Source of the DNA: Phycisphaera sp.
GTDB taxonomy: Bacteria; Planctomycetota; Phycisphaerae; Phycisphaerales; Phycisphaeraceae
Assembly (NCBI GenBank): GCA_016125215.1
Contig: WGMF01000005.1
Coordinates: 1-64,000 of the forward strand
DNA: 64,000 nt
Direction: 5' to 3'
Position 1 is the first letter of the stretch, and each line of letters starts with the position of its first letter. The translations under genes were made by a program, and so were the position numbers. The notes beneath the pieces were generated by a model. It ran no database searches. It saw nothing but the letters and a program-made list of their open reading frames with translations, and was not told the DNA's origin. Positions 17,629-26,226 of the stretch are shown here, in pieces.

Positions 17629-18612
17629 TCAAAACAACGATGGATTGCGTTGAACCTGCTCGCGTGTGGAGCGTTTAGGCTCGGCTTTTTTGCGAGGTTT
17701 GCCCCGCTTGATGCCCTTATCCTCAAGATCGGATTCGAGGGTCGTGCCGGTTTTGGCGCAATGCTTAATACGCTTCGTGGCCAAACATGCGTATTCATCG
17801 CTCAACTCGCAGCCCAGCCAATGTCTTTTCAATCGCGCCGCCACCGCGAGTGTCGTGCCGCTGCCGACGAAGGGGTCGAAGACGGTGTCGCCTTCGTTTG
17901 AGCTGACTTTGATGATGCGTTCGAGCAGCGCTTCGGGCAGTTGGCATGGGTGCCAACCTTGGCGCTCTTTGAAGGTGCCACACAGACGCTTGAGGTACCA
18001 CGTGTCTTCGTCCGGGCCGAAGAACCCGACCTGGCCGTCGGCCTCGACTTCCTGTGGGCGGAGGTACCACACGTCGTCGGGGAGTTTGCCCGTGGGGTTG
18101 GCACGAAGGTCGCCATACGTTGTCTGCCGTGCGCTGGGGACAGAGACGGCCTGTCGGTTGAAGGTAAAGGGCAAGTCGCCGGCCTTGAGGTTCAACGGGC
18201 GGCTGAAGGATTCTTCACCGACGCAGTAGAACAGATGCGCGTGGCTGCGGTTGAACTTCACCTTGCAGTTCTGGCCGAACGTGTAGTGCCAGATGATCCA
18301 GTTACGCAGGACGAGCTTGTGGTCGCGTTCGAGTTGCTTGAGGTGGAGGCGAGTCTCAGCGGCGTACTCGTCACCGATGAGGATGTAGAACGAGCCGGTC
18401 GGCTTGAGCAGGCGGGCGCAGGCGTCGATCCATGTACAGGTCCATTGGACGTAGTCGTGGTCGTCGCGTCTGTCTTCGTATTGATCGTACTTGTAGCCGA
18501 TGTTGTAGGGTGGGTCGGCGAAGATGAGGTCGATGGCCCCCTCGGGCCAGGCGTTCATGGACTGGATGCAGTCGCCGATGGCGATGTGGTCGGCTGGGAA
18601 GGTCTTGGTCAT
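17629..18612 (-). CDS. Orphan DNA methyltransferase (beta class, N4/N6 type)
   Basis: The protein has 327 residues. Motif IV ADPPYNIGY lies near residue 33, and motif I DPFVGSGTTL lies near 240. This order defines beta-class amino-methyltransferases that modify adenine-N6 or cytosine-N4. The C-terminal ~40 residues are Lys/Arg-rich and may contact DNA. No restriction endonuclase or specificity subunit is encoded nearby, so it is solitary here and more likely epigenetic than defensive. ATG 18612 has no Shine-Dalgarno, but TACAAT ends six bases upstream. Confidence 0.88.
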   Translation of the reverse strand: MTKTFPADHIAIGDCIQSMNAWPEGAIDLIFADPPYNIGYKYDQYEDRRDDHDYVQWTCTWIDACARLLKPTGSFYILIGDEYAAETRLHLKQLERDHKLVLRNWIIWHYTFGQNCKVKFNRSHAHLFYCVGEESFSRPLNLKAGDLPFTFNRQAVSVPSARQTTYGDLRANPTGKLPDDVWYLRPQEVEADGQVGFFGPDEDTWYLKRLCGTFKERQGWHPCQLPEALLERIIKVSSNEGDTVFDPFVGSGTTLAVAARLKRHWLGCELSDEYACLATKRIKHCAKTGTTLESDLEDKGIKRGKPRKKAEPKRSTREQVQRNPSLF

Positions 18613-18618
18613 CGCGCG

Positions 18619-18624
18619 ATTGTA
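18619..18624 (-). promoter_or_regulatory. -10 box of a probable leaderless promoter (methyltransferase)
   Basis: TACAAT on the minus strand is separated from the ATG by six bases, so transcription would begin at or next to the start codon. Confidence 0.5.
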
Positions 18625-18675
18625 ACACCGCGTTGACCCGGGCTCACTCGCGGATTTTCTCGTTCAGGGAGGGGT

Positions 18676-19842
18676 TCACGCGGCGGGTTCCCCCGCACGG
18701 AGTTTTTCGATAGCGATTTGCATCTGTGCGGTATCGATGGCGTGCACATCGACCGGTCGGCCGATGGTTTGCAACATCGTGATGGTCAGTTCGCCGCCGA
18801 GGTGTTCGCGGAAGGATTCGATGCCCTTGAGCAGGCGGTCCGTGTCTTTGAGCGCGGGATGGGTGAGCGTAAAACCCAGTGTGCGGAGAAGCCTGTGGAT
18901 GCGATGCGTCGTTTGCACGTCGAGCAGGCCGACCTGCGCAGCGTAGAGCGTGTCGATGGCCAGGCCGACGGCGACGGCTTCACCGTGGCGCAGGTCGTAG
19001 TTGGTGATCGTTTCGAGTTCGTGCGCGGCCCAGTGGCCGAAGTCCAGCGGGCGGGCCGCGGTCATCTCGTAAGGGTCGCCGGTGGTGGTGATGTGCTGGA
19101 GGTGCAGCTCGGCCGACCGGGCCAGGGTGTGCTCTGTGGCTGAGGGTTCGCGTTTGTTCAAGGCCTCGGCGTGGGCTTCGAGATACTCAAAAAAAGCCGG
19201 GTCTTTGAGCAGGGCGACCTTGACCGCTTCGACGAACCCACAGCGGAAGTCGCGGTCGCTCAGGGTGTCGAGCAGGCCAAAGTCGTTGACCACAGCCCAG
19301 GGCGGGGCGAAGGTGCCGAGGTAGTTTTTCTTGCCGAAGGCGTTGATGCCGTTCTTGACGCCGACGCCCGAATCCGCCATGGCGAGCGTGGTGCTGGGCA
19401 ACCTGATGAGGCGGATGCCGCGGTGTGCGATGGCCGCGGCCAGACCGACCGCGTCGAGCACCGCGCCGCCGCCGATCACCAGGACATAGGACTTTCGGCA
19501 AAGCCCGGCATCAGCAATGGCGCGGAGGACCGGCTCGAGTAAACGCGGGTTGTTCTTGCTCGCCTCGCCCCCCTCGACCGTGTCCGTCGGCCCGGCAAGC
19601 GTGAGTGATCCCGCATGGGCCTGCACGTATCTATCTACTTGTAAGAGTAGCCCGGGGGATTGTTCGAGCAGTCGGCTGTCGATAAATGCAAGGACTTTCG
19701 TGGGTTTGCCGGGCGGGTCGCCGGGCATCACACCGGCCAGCACCGGGTTGTCTGCGGACAACGCATGGCGAGTGAAGATCACGCGGTGCGTGAATCGCAC
19801 CTCGAAGGGTTGCGTGATCTCTCGGTGGGTGGGGGGCGTCAT
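18676..19842 (-). CDS. eboD: EboD-type 3-dehydroquinate synthase homologue
   Basis: The protein has 388 residues. The fold is that of dehydroquinate synthase: NAD-binding YVLVIGGGAVLDAVG (~117-131), RLPSTTLAMADSGVGVKNG, GFVEAVKVALLKD and the metal-site region LDFGHWAAHELE with RHGEAVAVG. The spelling KNGINAFGKKNYLGTFAPP and the N-terminal FTHRVIFTR extension match the branch encoded in ebo (edb) clusters, not housekeeping AroB. Ebo genes are implicated in metabolite traffic to the periplasm, for example the scytonemin precursor in cyanobacteria. The gene starts 10 bases after the TetR gene stop with no ribosome site of its own, so it is probably translated from a tetR-eboD transcript. The other ebo genes lie at 34722-39341. 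Confidence 0.85.
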   Translation of the reverse strand: MTPPTHREITQPFEVRFTHRVIFTRHALSADNPVLAGVMPGDPPGKPTKVLAFIDSRLLEQSPGLLLQVDRYVQAHAGSLTLAGPTDTVEGGEASKNNPRLLEPVLRAIADAGLCRKSYVLVIGGGAVLDAVGLAAAIAHRGIRLIRLPSTTLAMADSGVGVKNGINAFGKKNYLGTFAPPWAVVNDFGLLDTLSDRDFRCGFVEAVKVALLKDPAFFEYLEAHAEALNKREPSATEHTLARSAELHLQHITTTGDPYEMTAARPLDFGHWAAHELETITNYDLRHGEAVAVGLAIDTLYAAQVGLLDVQTTHRIHRLLRTLGFTLTHPALKDTDRLLKGIESFREHLGGELTITMLQTIGRPVDVHAIDTAQMQIAIEKLRAGEPAA

Positions 19843-19852
19843 GGGGTAATAT

Positions 19853-20482
19853 TTATCGACCGTCGTCGGGCTGGATCAGGGGCAGCAGGTCGTCGAGGAT
19901 CGGTTCGGGCTTTGAACCGAGGATGGTGAGTCGTCCGGCAATGGCGAGCGAAGCCAACCCGTGCAAGGCGATCCACATCCTGCCCGCGGCGGTTCGTGAG
20001 CGGTCCTTGAGTGTACGCCCTGTCATGCCCTGTTGTGCAAAACGTGCAGTGACTTTTTCCAGGAGTTGCGAGAAACCGCCCTCGAGGATGGCCAGGTCTT
20101 CGGGCTGCTGTTCGTAGGGTGTGCTGAACATCAGTTCATAGAGCGCGGGGTTCTCGATGGCAAACTTGACATACGCGATGGCCCCGCCGTGCCAGCCTTT
20201 GGCGGAGCCGAGCGTCGTGTGCTGCACGCAGTAGGTGTTGAGCATCGCAAAGCCGCGGTGCGTGAGTTCCCGGCGGAGCTGCTCGTGGCTGCGGACGTAG
20301 GTGTAGAGGGTCATCGTGCCCACGCCCAGCCGATCCGCCACACGACGCATCGTCAGCGCCGAGGGGCCTTTGTGCGTGAGCAGGTCCATCGCCGCATCGA
20401 TCACGAGGTCCCGCCGACCGTGTGCGTCGGCCGCCCGCCACCGCCTGCGTTGAAGGCTTTGCCCGCTTTTAACCGGTGCCAT
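19853..20482 (-). CDS. TetR/AcrR-family transcriptional regulator
   Basis: The protein has 209 residues. The N-terminal HTH is clear at about 25-70: RRDLVIDAAMDLLTHKGPSA, then TMRRVADRLGVGTMTLYTY. The remaining residues form an all-helical ligand domain of WHG type (FAIENPALYELMF). ATG 20482 has GGAAGG about six bases upstream. It is divergent from the RND pair and shares an 80-base control region with a perfect palindrome. Such regulators usually repress themselves and the pump until a ligand binds. Here eboD follows in the same direction after 10 bases, which places it under the same control. Confidence 0.9.
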   Translation of the reverse strand: MAPVKSGQSLQRRRWRAADAHGRRDLVIDAAMDLLTHKGPSALTMRRVADRLGVGTMTLYTYVRSHEQLRRELTHRGFAMLNTYCVQHTTLGSAKGWHGGAIAYVKFAIENPALYELMFSTPYEQQPEDLAILEGGFSQLLEKVTARFAQQGMTGRTLKDRSRTAAGRMWIALHGLASLAIAGRLTILGSKPEPILDDLLPLIQPDDGR

Positions 20483-20483
20483 G

Positions 20484-20512
20484 TTGACCTTCCACTCCCC
20501 GTGGCCTAAACT
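20484..20512 (+). promoter_or_regulatory. Sigma-70-like promoter of the RND efflux operon
   Basis: TTGACC (20484-20489), a 17-base spacer and TAAACT (20507-20512) form a good promoter. The operator begins 13 bases after the -10, so a bound repressor would block elongation or initiation. Confidence 0.6.
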
Positions 20513-20524
20513 CCGTCAGTCAAT

Positions 20525-20541
20525 ATCGTACACTGTACGAT
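20525..20541. promoter_or_regulatory. Palindromic operator between tetR-eboD and the RND operon
   Basis: ATCGTACA-C-TGTACGAT is a perfect inverted repeat with 8-base arms and a one-base centre. Its size and symmetry are typical of a TetR-family dimer site, and it lies midway between the divergent starts. Confidence 0.8.
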
Positions 20542-20562
20542 CTCTAAAGTGGCGGGGCAAGC

Positions 20563-21816
20563 ATGGTGGGCAAAATGAAAAGAAAAACAGTGCGTCTCAA
20601 CGTGGCGGTGGCGTCGGCTTTCGCGCTTGTTTGCATGGTCGCCGGGGCTGTGGCCCTGGCCCAGGACGCCAAGAAGCCCGGCGACAGCAAAGATGACAAG
20701 GCCACCAAAGCACCCGCCCAACAGGGCCCGCCCCCGGCGTCCGTGCGCGTCGCGGCCGTGGCGCAGGAGGAACTGGTGCAGCAGTGGCCCGTCATCGGCA
20801 GGCTGCGCGAGGTTCGGCGGGTGATCGTCTCAGCCGAGCAGCAGGGCAAGCTGGTGGAAGTCAACGCCGAGGAGGGCCATCGCGTGGTGGGCGGGCAGAC
20901 TGTGCTTGCCCGGATCGAAGATGTCTGGGCGGACCTGGACCTGGAGTCCGCCAAGGCCAGCCTCGACCAGGCCAACGCCTCGGTGCTCGAAGCGCAGGCC
21001 AACCTCAAGCAGGCCACCAGCGACCGCAAGTATCTCGAAGAGCTCTCGGCCCGTGGTTCGGCCACACCCAAGGAACTCGACGACGCCCGCACGACCGAGC
21101 AGGCCCGTGCTGCGTCGCTCGAAGTCGCCCGTGCCCGGGTCACGCAGGCCACCGCCGAACTCGACCGCATGAAGACCGAAAAAGCCAAGCTCGTGGTCAT
21201 GGCGCCGTTCGACGGCGTGGTGATCCGCAAGATCGCCGAGGTCGGGCAGTATGCGACGCGCGGCTCGCAGGTGGCCGAGGTCGTTTCCACGGGCCAGATC
21301 GACGCGGTCATCGACGTGCCCGAACGGTTGGTGAACTTCATCAACGACGTACAGGATGTCGAGGTCTACGTTGAGCCGATCCAGAAGAGCGTCACCGGCA
21401 AGGTCTTCGCGCTGGTCCCCGACGGCACGGCGCAGGCACGCACGTTTCCCGTCAAGGTCAGGCTCGACGATCTTGAAGGCGCCCTTAAGCCGGGCATGAG
21501 CGTGACCGCACACATGCCCACCGGTGAAAAGGCGATGGTGCTGACCGTCCCGCGCGACGCGGTCTCCCGCTCGGCCACAGGCTCGCAGGTCTGGGTCGCG
21601 GTCAACGGCATCGCGCTGCCGATCCCCGTCGACGTGCTCTTTGGCCACGGCGACAGCCTGGCCATCAAAGCCAGCCCCGCCAACGCAGGCCCGCCCCTCA
21701 TGCCCGGGATGCAGGTCGTCATCGAGGGCGCTGAACGCCTCTTCCCCACAAGACCCCTCATGATCCAGCCCGTCGCTCAGGCCAACACCGACAACAGCGC
21801 CCCGCAGGCCAACTGA
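20563..21816 (+). CDS. RND efflux periplasmic adaptor (membrane fusion protein)
   Basis: The protein has 417 residues. A signal/anchor segment covers ~10-33. A Lys/Asp-rich linker follows, then the lipoyl half-motifs (GKLVEVNAEEGHRVVGGQTVL and APFDGVVIRKIAEVGQYATRGS) flanking a long helical hairpin (~130-205), a beta-barrel domain and a membrane-proximal domain. It bridges the inner-membrane pump to an outer-membrane channel. ATG 20563 has GGCGGGG five bases upstream; ATG 20575 with GGTGGG is a credible alternative. The pump gene follows after 36 bases. No TolC-like gene is present in the window. Confidence 0.9.
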   Translation: MVGKMKRKTVRLNVAVASAFALVCMVAGAVALAQDAKKPGDSKDDKATKAPAQQGPPPASVRVAAVAQEELVQQWPVIGRLREVRRVIVSAEQQGKLVEVNAEEGHRVVGGQTVLARIEDVWADLDLESAKASLDQANASVLEAQANLKQATSDRKYLEELSARGSATPKELDDARTTEQARAASLEVARARVTQATAELDRMKTEKAKLVVMAPFDGVVIRKIAEVGQYATRGSQVAEVVSTGQIDAVIDVPERLVNFINDVQDVEVYVEPIQKSVTGKVFALVPDGTAQARTFPVKVRLDDLEGALKPGMSVTAHMPTGEKAMVLTVPRDAVSRSATGSQVWVAVNGIALPIPVDVLFGHGDSLAIKASPANAGPPLMPGMQVVIEGAERLFPTRPLMIQPVAQANTDNSAPQAN

Positions 21817-21852
21817 CCGGTCCCTCCATCCAACCCACGACGGCCCATCCCC

Positions 21853-24800
21853 ATGGACTACATCCGTTTCTGCATCAACAACCCGGTCAAGGTCATGGTG
21901 GCGGTGATCCTGCTGCTGCTCTTTGGCTTCATTGCCATCTTCACCATCCCGATCCAGCTCGTGCCCAACGTCGACCAGCCCGTCATCACCGTCACCACGA
22001 CGTGGACAGGACGCAGCCCCGAAGAGATCGAACGCGAGATCGTCGAGGAACAGGAAGACAAACTCAAGGGCGTGTCGAGCCTGCGGAAGATGACCGCCAC
22101 AGCCCAGCAGGGCAGTTCATCCTTCGAGTTGGAGTTCTACATCGGATCGGACATGACGCGGGCGCTGCAGGAAGTCTCGGACAAACTCCGCGAGGTGCCC
22201 AGCTACCCCGACGACGTGGACCAGCCGGTCATCAAGCTCGCCGACACCGCCAGCAGCAACGCCATCGCGTGGATGATTATCCAGTCCGACGACCCCAACT
22301 TTGACATTGCCACGCTCTACGACCAGGCGGACAAACGGATCAAGCCCTACCTCGAACGCATCCCCGGCGTGAGCGAGTCGAACATCTACGGCGGCAGAGA
22401 GCGCGAGGTCCACATCCAGGTCGACCCCCGGCGTTTGGCTGAGCGGGGCATCACGTTCAACCAGCTCCGCAGCGCTTTGCGGGCCGAGAACATCAACGTC
22501 TCGGCCGGCGATCTTGCGGACGGTCGGCTGGACATCCGCGTGCGGACCGTCGGGCAATACGACAACCTCGACGACGTGCGCAACACGATCATCGCTTACA
22601 GCTCCGCGCCGCTGTCGTCGTCCAACACGACAGGCGATATGGCTCAAGACTCGCTCACAGGCGGTGGGCCGATCCGCGTCAAGGACATTGCGACCGTCGA
22701 ATTGACGATGGAAAAACGCAGGACCTTCGTCCACTCCAAGGGCCGAAACGCCATCGCCGTCAACGCCATCCGCGAATCCGGGGCAAACGTCGTCGAGGTC
22801 ATGCGGCAGCTGCGCCAGCGCGTGAAAGAGATCGACCGCGACATCCTGCCGTCGATGGGGCCGGGGCTGCACATCACGCAGGTCTACGACGAAACGGTCT
22901 ACATCGACGATGCCCTGCAACTCGTGCTCGACAACCTCTGGCAGGGCGGCATCCTCGTTGTGATCGTGCTGCTCCTGTTCCTGCGCGGCATCCGTTCACC
23001 GATCACGGTCAGCCTGGCGCTCGTGGCGCTCGTCGTGCTGGGCGTGCTGGCGTTTGTGACCCTCGGCATGGCCAAGAGCCTGGTGATCGTCGGCATCGTC
23101 ATCGCCATGGCGTGCATCCTCTTCAACTCAAGGCCCACCGCGATCATCGCCGTCTCGATCCCCCTGTCGATCATCGGCACGTTCGTCGTGCTCACCGGGG
23201 CCGGCCGAAACCTCAACGTCGTGAGCCTCGCCGGGCTGGCGTTTGCCATCGGCATGGTCGTCGACAACTCCATCGTCGTGCTCGAAAACATCGACCGACA
23301 CCTGAACATGGGCAAGACCCCGATCCGCGCCGCGTACGACGGTGCCAAGGAAGTCTGGGCCGCGATCCTGGCCTCCACCGCGACGACGCTCGTCGTCTTC
23401 CTCCCCGTGCTCACGCTCAAGGAAGAAGCCGGCCAACTCTTCCTCGACATCTCGCTGGCGATCTGCGCCGCGGTGGCCTTATCGTTAATTGTCTCCGTCA
23501 CGGTCATCCCCGCGGCGGGGTCACGATGGCTCCGCGAACGCCACGTCGATACCCGTTCCACCCAACGCGCGTTCAATTCCATCTTCGGTATTGCGCCGCT
23601 GCTGGGTAAGCTGCGCGATGGCCTGGCGGACTTGATCTATTTCCTCTGCGGCAGCACGCTGGCCCGATTGGGCATCGTCGCGGCCTTTACCGTGGCGTCG
23701 ATCGTCGGGGCCTACTTCCTTATGCCCCCGACCACGTACCTGCCCAAGGGCAACCGCAACCTCGTGTTCGGCGTCATGTTCACCCCGCCTGCGTACAACA
23801 TCAAGCAAGCCGAGTCGATCGGCGAACGCATCGAGGCCGGCGTCCGACCCTATTGGGAAGCCAAGAGCTGGGACGAAACCAAAAAACTCCCCCCGGCTTT
23901 CGACTTCCAGACCCAGAGGATGCTCCTCGTACCCCCGATCGATAACTATTTCTACGTCACCTTCAACGGCAACATCTTCATGGGCGCGTCGAGTGCCGAC
24001 AAGAGCGTCGTCAGCCCGCTCGGCTCGCTGTTGACCGGCGCAATGTCCAGCATCCCCGGTTCGTTTGGCTTTGCACAGCAGGCGTCGCTGTTTGGCCGCG
24101 GCGTGGGCGGGGCCAGCTCCGTGGATGTCGAACTCTCCAGCGACGACCTCACCACGCTCCGCAACAGCGCGATGGCGCTCTACAACACGCTGGGCCAGAA
24201 GTATGGCTTCCAGGGCGGCGTGCAGCCCGACCCGCTCAACTTCAACCTCGCCAGCCCCGAGCTGCGCGTGCAGATCGACCGCGTCCGGGCCGCTGACGTG
24301 GGCATCGATGTCAACTCCCTCGGGCTGGGCGTGCAGGCCCTGATCGACGGCGCGATCGTCGGCGACTACCGCGAGGGCGGCGACTCGATCGACCTGCTCA
24401 TGGTCCGTGACCCGGATTACCCCCTGACCGTCGACTCCCTCGGGCAGGTCCCGGTGGCGATCTCGCCGGCCTTCGGCGGGGGCACCGTGCCGCTCTCCGC
24501 CGTCGCCACGATCTACCACACCGACGCGCCGCAGACGATCAAACGCATCGAGCAGCGCCGGGCCATCACTCTCAAGGTCCTCCCCAGCGCCGAGGTCCCC
24601 CTCGAACAGGTCACCAAAGACATCGAGGCGATGATCGGCCCGATGCGCGAGAGCGGGCAGATCTCACCCGGCGTCGAGATCGCCATGGCCGGCACAGCCG
24701 ACAAACTCTCCCAACTGCGCGAGTCACTCCTGGGCACCTGGCACGGGTGGAACATGCAGAGCCTCAAGAGCCTGCTCTTCTCACGCATGTTCCTGGCGCT

Positions 24801-25368
24801 GCTCGTGAATTACCTGGTCATGTGCTGGCTCTTCAACAGCTTCGTTTACCCCTTTGTCATCATGTTCAGCGTCCCGCTGGCCACGGTAGGCGGGTTCCTC
24901 GGGCTGCGGCTGCTGCACACCTTCGACCCCTCGCAACTGCTCGACGTGGTGACGATGCTCGGGTTTGTCATCCTCATCGGCACGGTCGTGAACAACGCGA
25001 TCCTGATCGTGGCGCAGTCGCTCAACTTCATGCAGGGCTTCGGCGAGAGCGAACAGGACAAGCTCGAAAAAGCCATGAAGCCGCGCGAGGCCATCCGCGA
25101 ATCGGTCCGCACGCGGCTGCGGCCCGTCCTGATGACGACGGTGACCACACTCTTTGGCATGTTGCCGCTGGTCATCAAGCCCGGCTCGGGCAGCGAGCTT
25201 TACCGCGGCCTGGGTTCGGTCGTGCTCGGCGGCCTGCTGATCTCGACGCTCTTCACGCTCATCGTCGTGCCGCTGCTGTTCAGCCTGATGCTCGACCTCA
25301 AGGCGTCGTGCTACAAGATGCTGGGCTGGGAAGTGGCGGAGCTCCTGGCGAGCGACTCGACGAAGTAA
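21853..25368 (+). CDS. RND-family efflux pump, AcrB/HAE1-type inner-membrane transporter
   Basis: The protein has 1171 residues, slightly longer than AcrB. It starts with a short cytoplasmic tail and TM1 (VKVMVAVILLLLFGFIAIF), followed by the family sequence TTTWTGRSPEEIEREI and a first large periplasmic loop. Helices follow with the proton-relay region GMVVDNSIVVLENIDR. A second periplasmic loop (~650-960) and a second helix set with TVVNNAILIVAQSLNF complete the duplicated topology. It exports small amphiphilic compounds using proton motive force. It is cotranscribed with the adaptor and controlled by the divergent TetR gene. The link to eboD suggests a specific metabolite as substrate, which is an inference. 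Confidence 0.93.
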   Translation: MDYIRFCINNPVKVMVAVILLLLFGFIAIFTIPIQLVPNVDQPVITVTTTWTGRSPEEIEREIVEEQEDKLKGVSSLRKMTATAQQGSSSFELEFYIGSDMTRALQEVSDKLREVPSYPDDVDQPVIKLADTASSNAIAWMIIQSDDPNFDIATLYDQADKRIKPYLERIPGVSESNIYGGREREVHIQVDPRRLAERGITFNQLRSALRAENINVSAGDLADGRLDIRVRTVGQYDNLDDVRNTIIAYSSAPLSSSNTTGDMAQDSLTGGGPIRVKDIATVELTMEKRRTFVHSKGRNAIAVNAIRESGANVVEVMRQLRQRVKEIDRDILPSMGPGLHITQVYDETVYIDDALQLVLDNLWQGGILVVIVLLLFLRGIRSPITVSLALVALVVLGVLAFVTLGMAKSLVIVGIVIAMACILFNSRPTAIIAVSIPLSIIGTFVVLTGAGRNLNVVSLAGLAFAIGMVVDNSIVVLENIDRHLNMGKTPIRAAYDGAKEVWAAILASTATTLVVFLPVLTLKEEAGQLFLDISLAICAAVALSLIVSVTVIPAAGSRWLRERHVDTRSTQRAFNSIFGIAPLLGKLRDGLADLIYFLCGSTLARLGIVAAFTVASIVGAYFLMPPTTYLPKGNRNLVFGVMFTPPAYNIKQAESIGERIEAGVRPYWEAKSWDETKKLPPAFDFQTQRMLLVPPIDNYFYVTFNGNIFMGASSADKSVVSPLGSLLTGAMSSIPGSFGFAQQASLFGRGVGGASSVDVELSSDDLTTLRNSAMALYNTLGQKYGFQGGVQPDPLNFNLASPELRVQIDRVRAADVGIDVNSLGLGVQALIDGAIVGDYREGGDSIDLLMVRDPDYPLTVDSLGQVPVAISPAFGGGTVPLSAVATIYHTDAPQTIKRIEQRRAITLKVLPSAEVPLEQVTKDIEAMIGPMRESGQISPGVEIAMAGTADKLSQLRESLLGTWHGWNMQSLKSLLFSRMFLALLVNYLVMCWLFNSFVYPFVIMFSVPLATVGGFLGLRLLHTFDPSQLLDVVTMLGFVILIGTVVNNAILIVAQSLNFMQGFGESEQDKLEKAMKPREAIRESVRTRLRPVLMTTVTTLFGMLPLVIKPGSGSELYRGLGSVVLGGLLISTLFTLIVVPLLFSLMLDLKASCYKMLGWEVAELLASDSTK

Positions 25369-25688
25369 AACACCCCCCCCCCCCGGCGCGGCGCGTTGTC
25401 GGCACGGCTGGGCATGGGCATTTTAGTGCCCATGCTGGATGCGCCGTACCGGGGGCGCTTACGCGACGCGGTGGCCGCAATGCGAAGAGTGTTCGCGCAC
25501 GAGCCGCGAAAATTGCGCGGATCGGGCCCGCCCGTTTTTGTTATCGGTTCAAAACACCTGCCGATTGATCTTCCTTTGCGGGTTGTGACATTTCTTTGAA
25601 AGCCCCCCGCGTGGCTCGCCGATAGCATCCTTGCGGAATCGCTCGGCCGGGCTGACCGGTTGGGGGGACGCAAGCAGAGGAACCCGTC
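25369..25688. other. Intergenic region with C-tract and hairpin (320 bases)
   Basis: A run of 12 C (25373-25384) begins four bases after the RND stop codon. A hairpin lies at 25412-25435. The remainder contains no open frame or promoter I can support. Confidence 0.5.
25412..25435. repeat. Intergenic hairpin GCATGGGCA-TTTTAG-TGCCCATGC
   Basis: Perfect 9-base arms with a 6-base loop. The right half shares AGTGCCCATG with the hairpin at 47598-47615, so the two may be copies of one dispersed repeat. It could also end the RND transcript, although no U-tract follows. Confidence 0.6.
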
Positions 25689-26129
25689 ATGCCCACGCCA
25701 CACGCCTACGAGACACGGACCGCGGTCGCCCGCAAGGGCAAGAAATTTTTCACGCTCGACGAGGCCAACCGGTCGCTGGTCTACGTCAAACGCGTGGTGA
25801 CCGACATCACCGAGTGCTACCAGCAGGCGGTGCAGGTGCGTCAACGGCTCGAAAGGCCGGCGGGCGACGCGGTGGCCGACGTGCTCCGCGATGAATACGA
25901 ACAATCCATGAGCCATCTCAACGACCTGATCGACGAACTGCAACAAGTCGGCGTCGAGCTTAAGGATTTTGAGAAGGGCCTGCTCGACTTCCCCTCGCTG
26001 CACGAGGGCCGGGAGATTTATCTGTGCTGGCACCGCGGCGAAGACCGCGTCCGCTGCTGGCACGAGACCGACTCGGGCTTTGCCGGCCGCAAGGACGTCC
26101 GCCTGCTCGAACACGCCCGCGCGGCGTGA
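25689..26129 (+). CDS. DUF2203-family protein
   Basis: The protein has 146 residues. It shows the DUF2203 pattern: FTLDEANRSLVYVKRVVTDI at ~19-38, a helical middle with ELQQVGVELKDFEKGLLDFP, then LCWHRGEDRVRCWHETDSGFAGR. The function of the family is unknown. It appears cytoplasmic and predominantly helical, with a short beta segment. The start at ATG 25689 has AGAGGAAC a few bases upstream. It stands alone in its orientation and is followed by two hairpins. Confidence 0.8.
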   Translation: MPTPHAYETRTAVARKGKKFFTLDEANRSLVYVKRVVTDITECYQQAVQVRQRLERPAGDAVADVLRDEYEQSMSHLNDLIDELQQVGVELKDFEKGLLDFPSLHEGREIYLCWHRGEDRVRCWHETDSGFAGRKDVRLLEHARAA

Positions 26130-26142
26130 GACAACAAAATGA

Positions 26143-26161
26143 AGGTTCCTGGAACCTTTTT
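26143..26161 (+). terminator. Palindromic hairpin with T-tract after the DUF2203 gene
   Basis: AAGGTTCC-T-GGAACCTT followed by two more T. In RNA the inner bases would open as a loop, leaving a short stem. It lies 13 bases after the stop codon. Confidence 0.55.
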
Positions 26162-26174
26162 CATAGGACTCTTC

Positions 26175-26207
26175 AAAGGTCGCGGCCCGGTGGGAGCCGC
26201 GATCTTT
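26175..26207. terminator. Bidirectional terminator between convergent genes
   Basis: Arms AAAGGTCGCGGC (26175-26186) and GCCGCGATCTTT (26196-26207) form a 12-pair stem with one G-U pair and a 9-base loop. A-runs and T-runs lie at both ends. It is positioned between the convergent DUF2203 and aldo/keto reductase genes. Confidence 0.8.
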
Positions 26208-26226
26208 GTTATCGACCCTGTGATGA

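Noticed and set aside
18676-19842. Housekeeping 3-dehydroquinate synthase (aroB)
   Set aside because: The core fold is shared, but the N-terminal extension and the KNGINAFGKKNYLGTFAPP region fit the EboD branch better, and no shikimate genes are adjacent.
25373-25384. Run of 12 C as a phase-variation tract
   Set aside because: It starts after the RND stop codon, is not in a gene, and no promoter elements flank it at a spacing that slippage would change. Sequencing error in the length is also possible.
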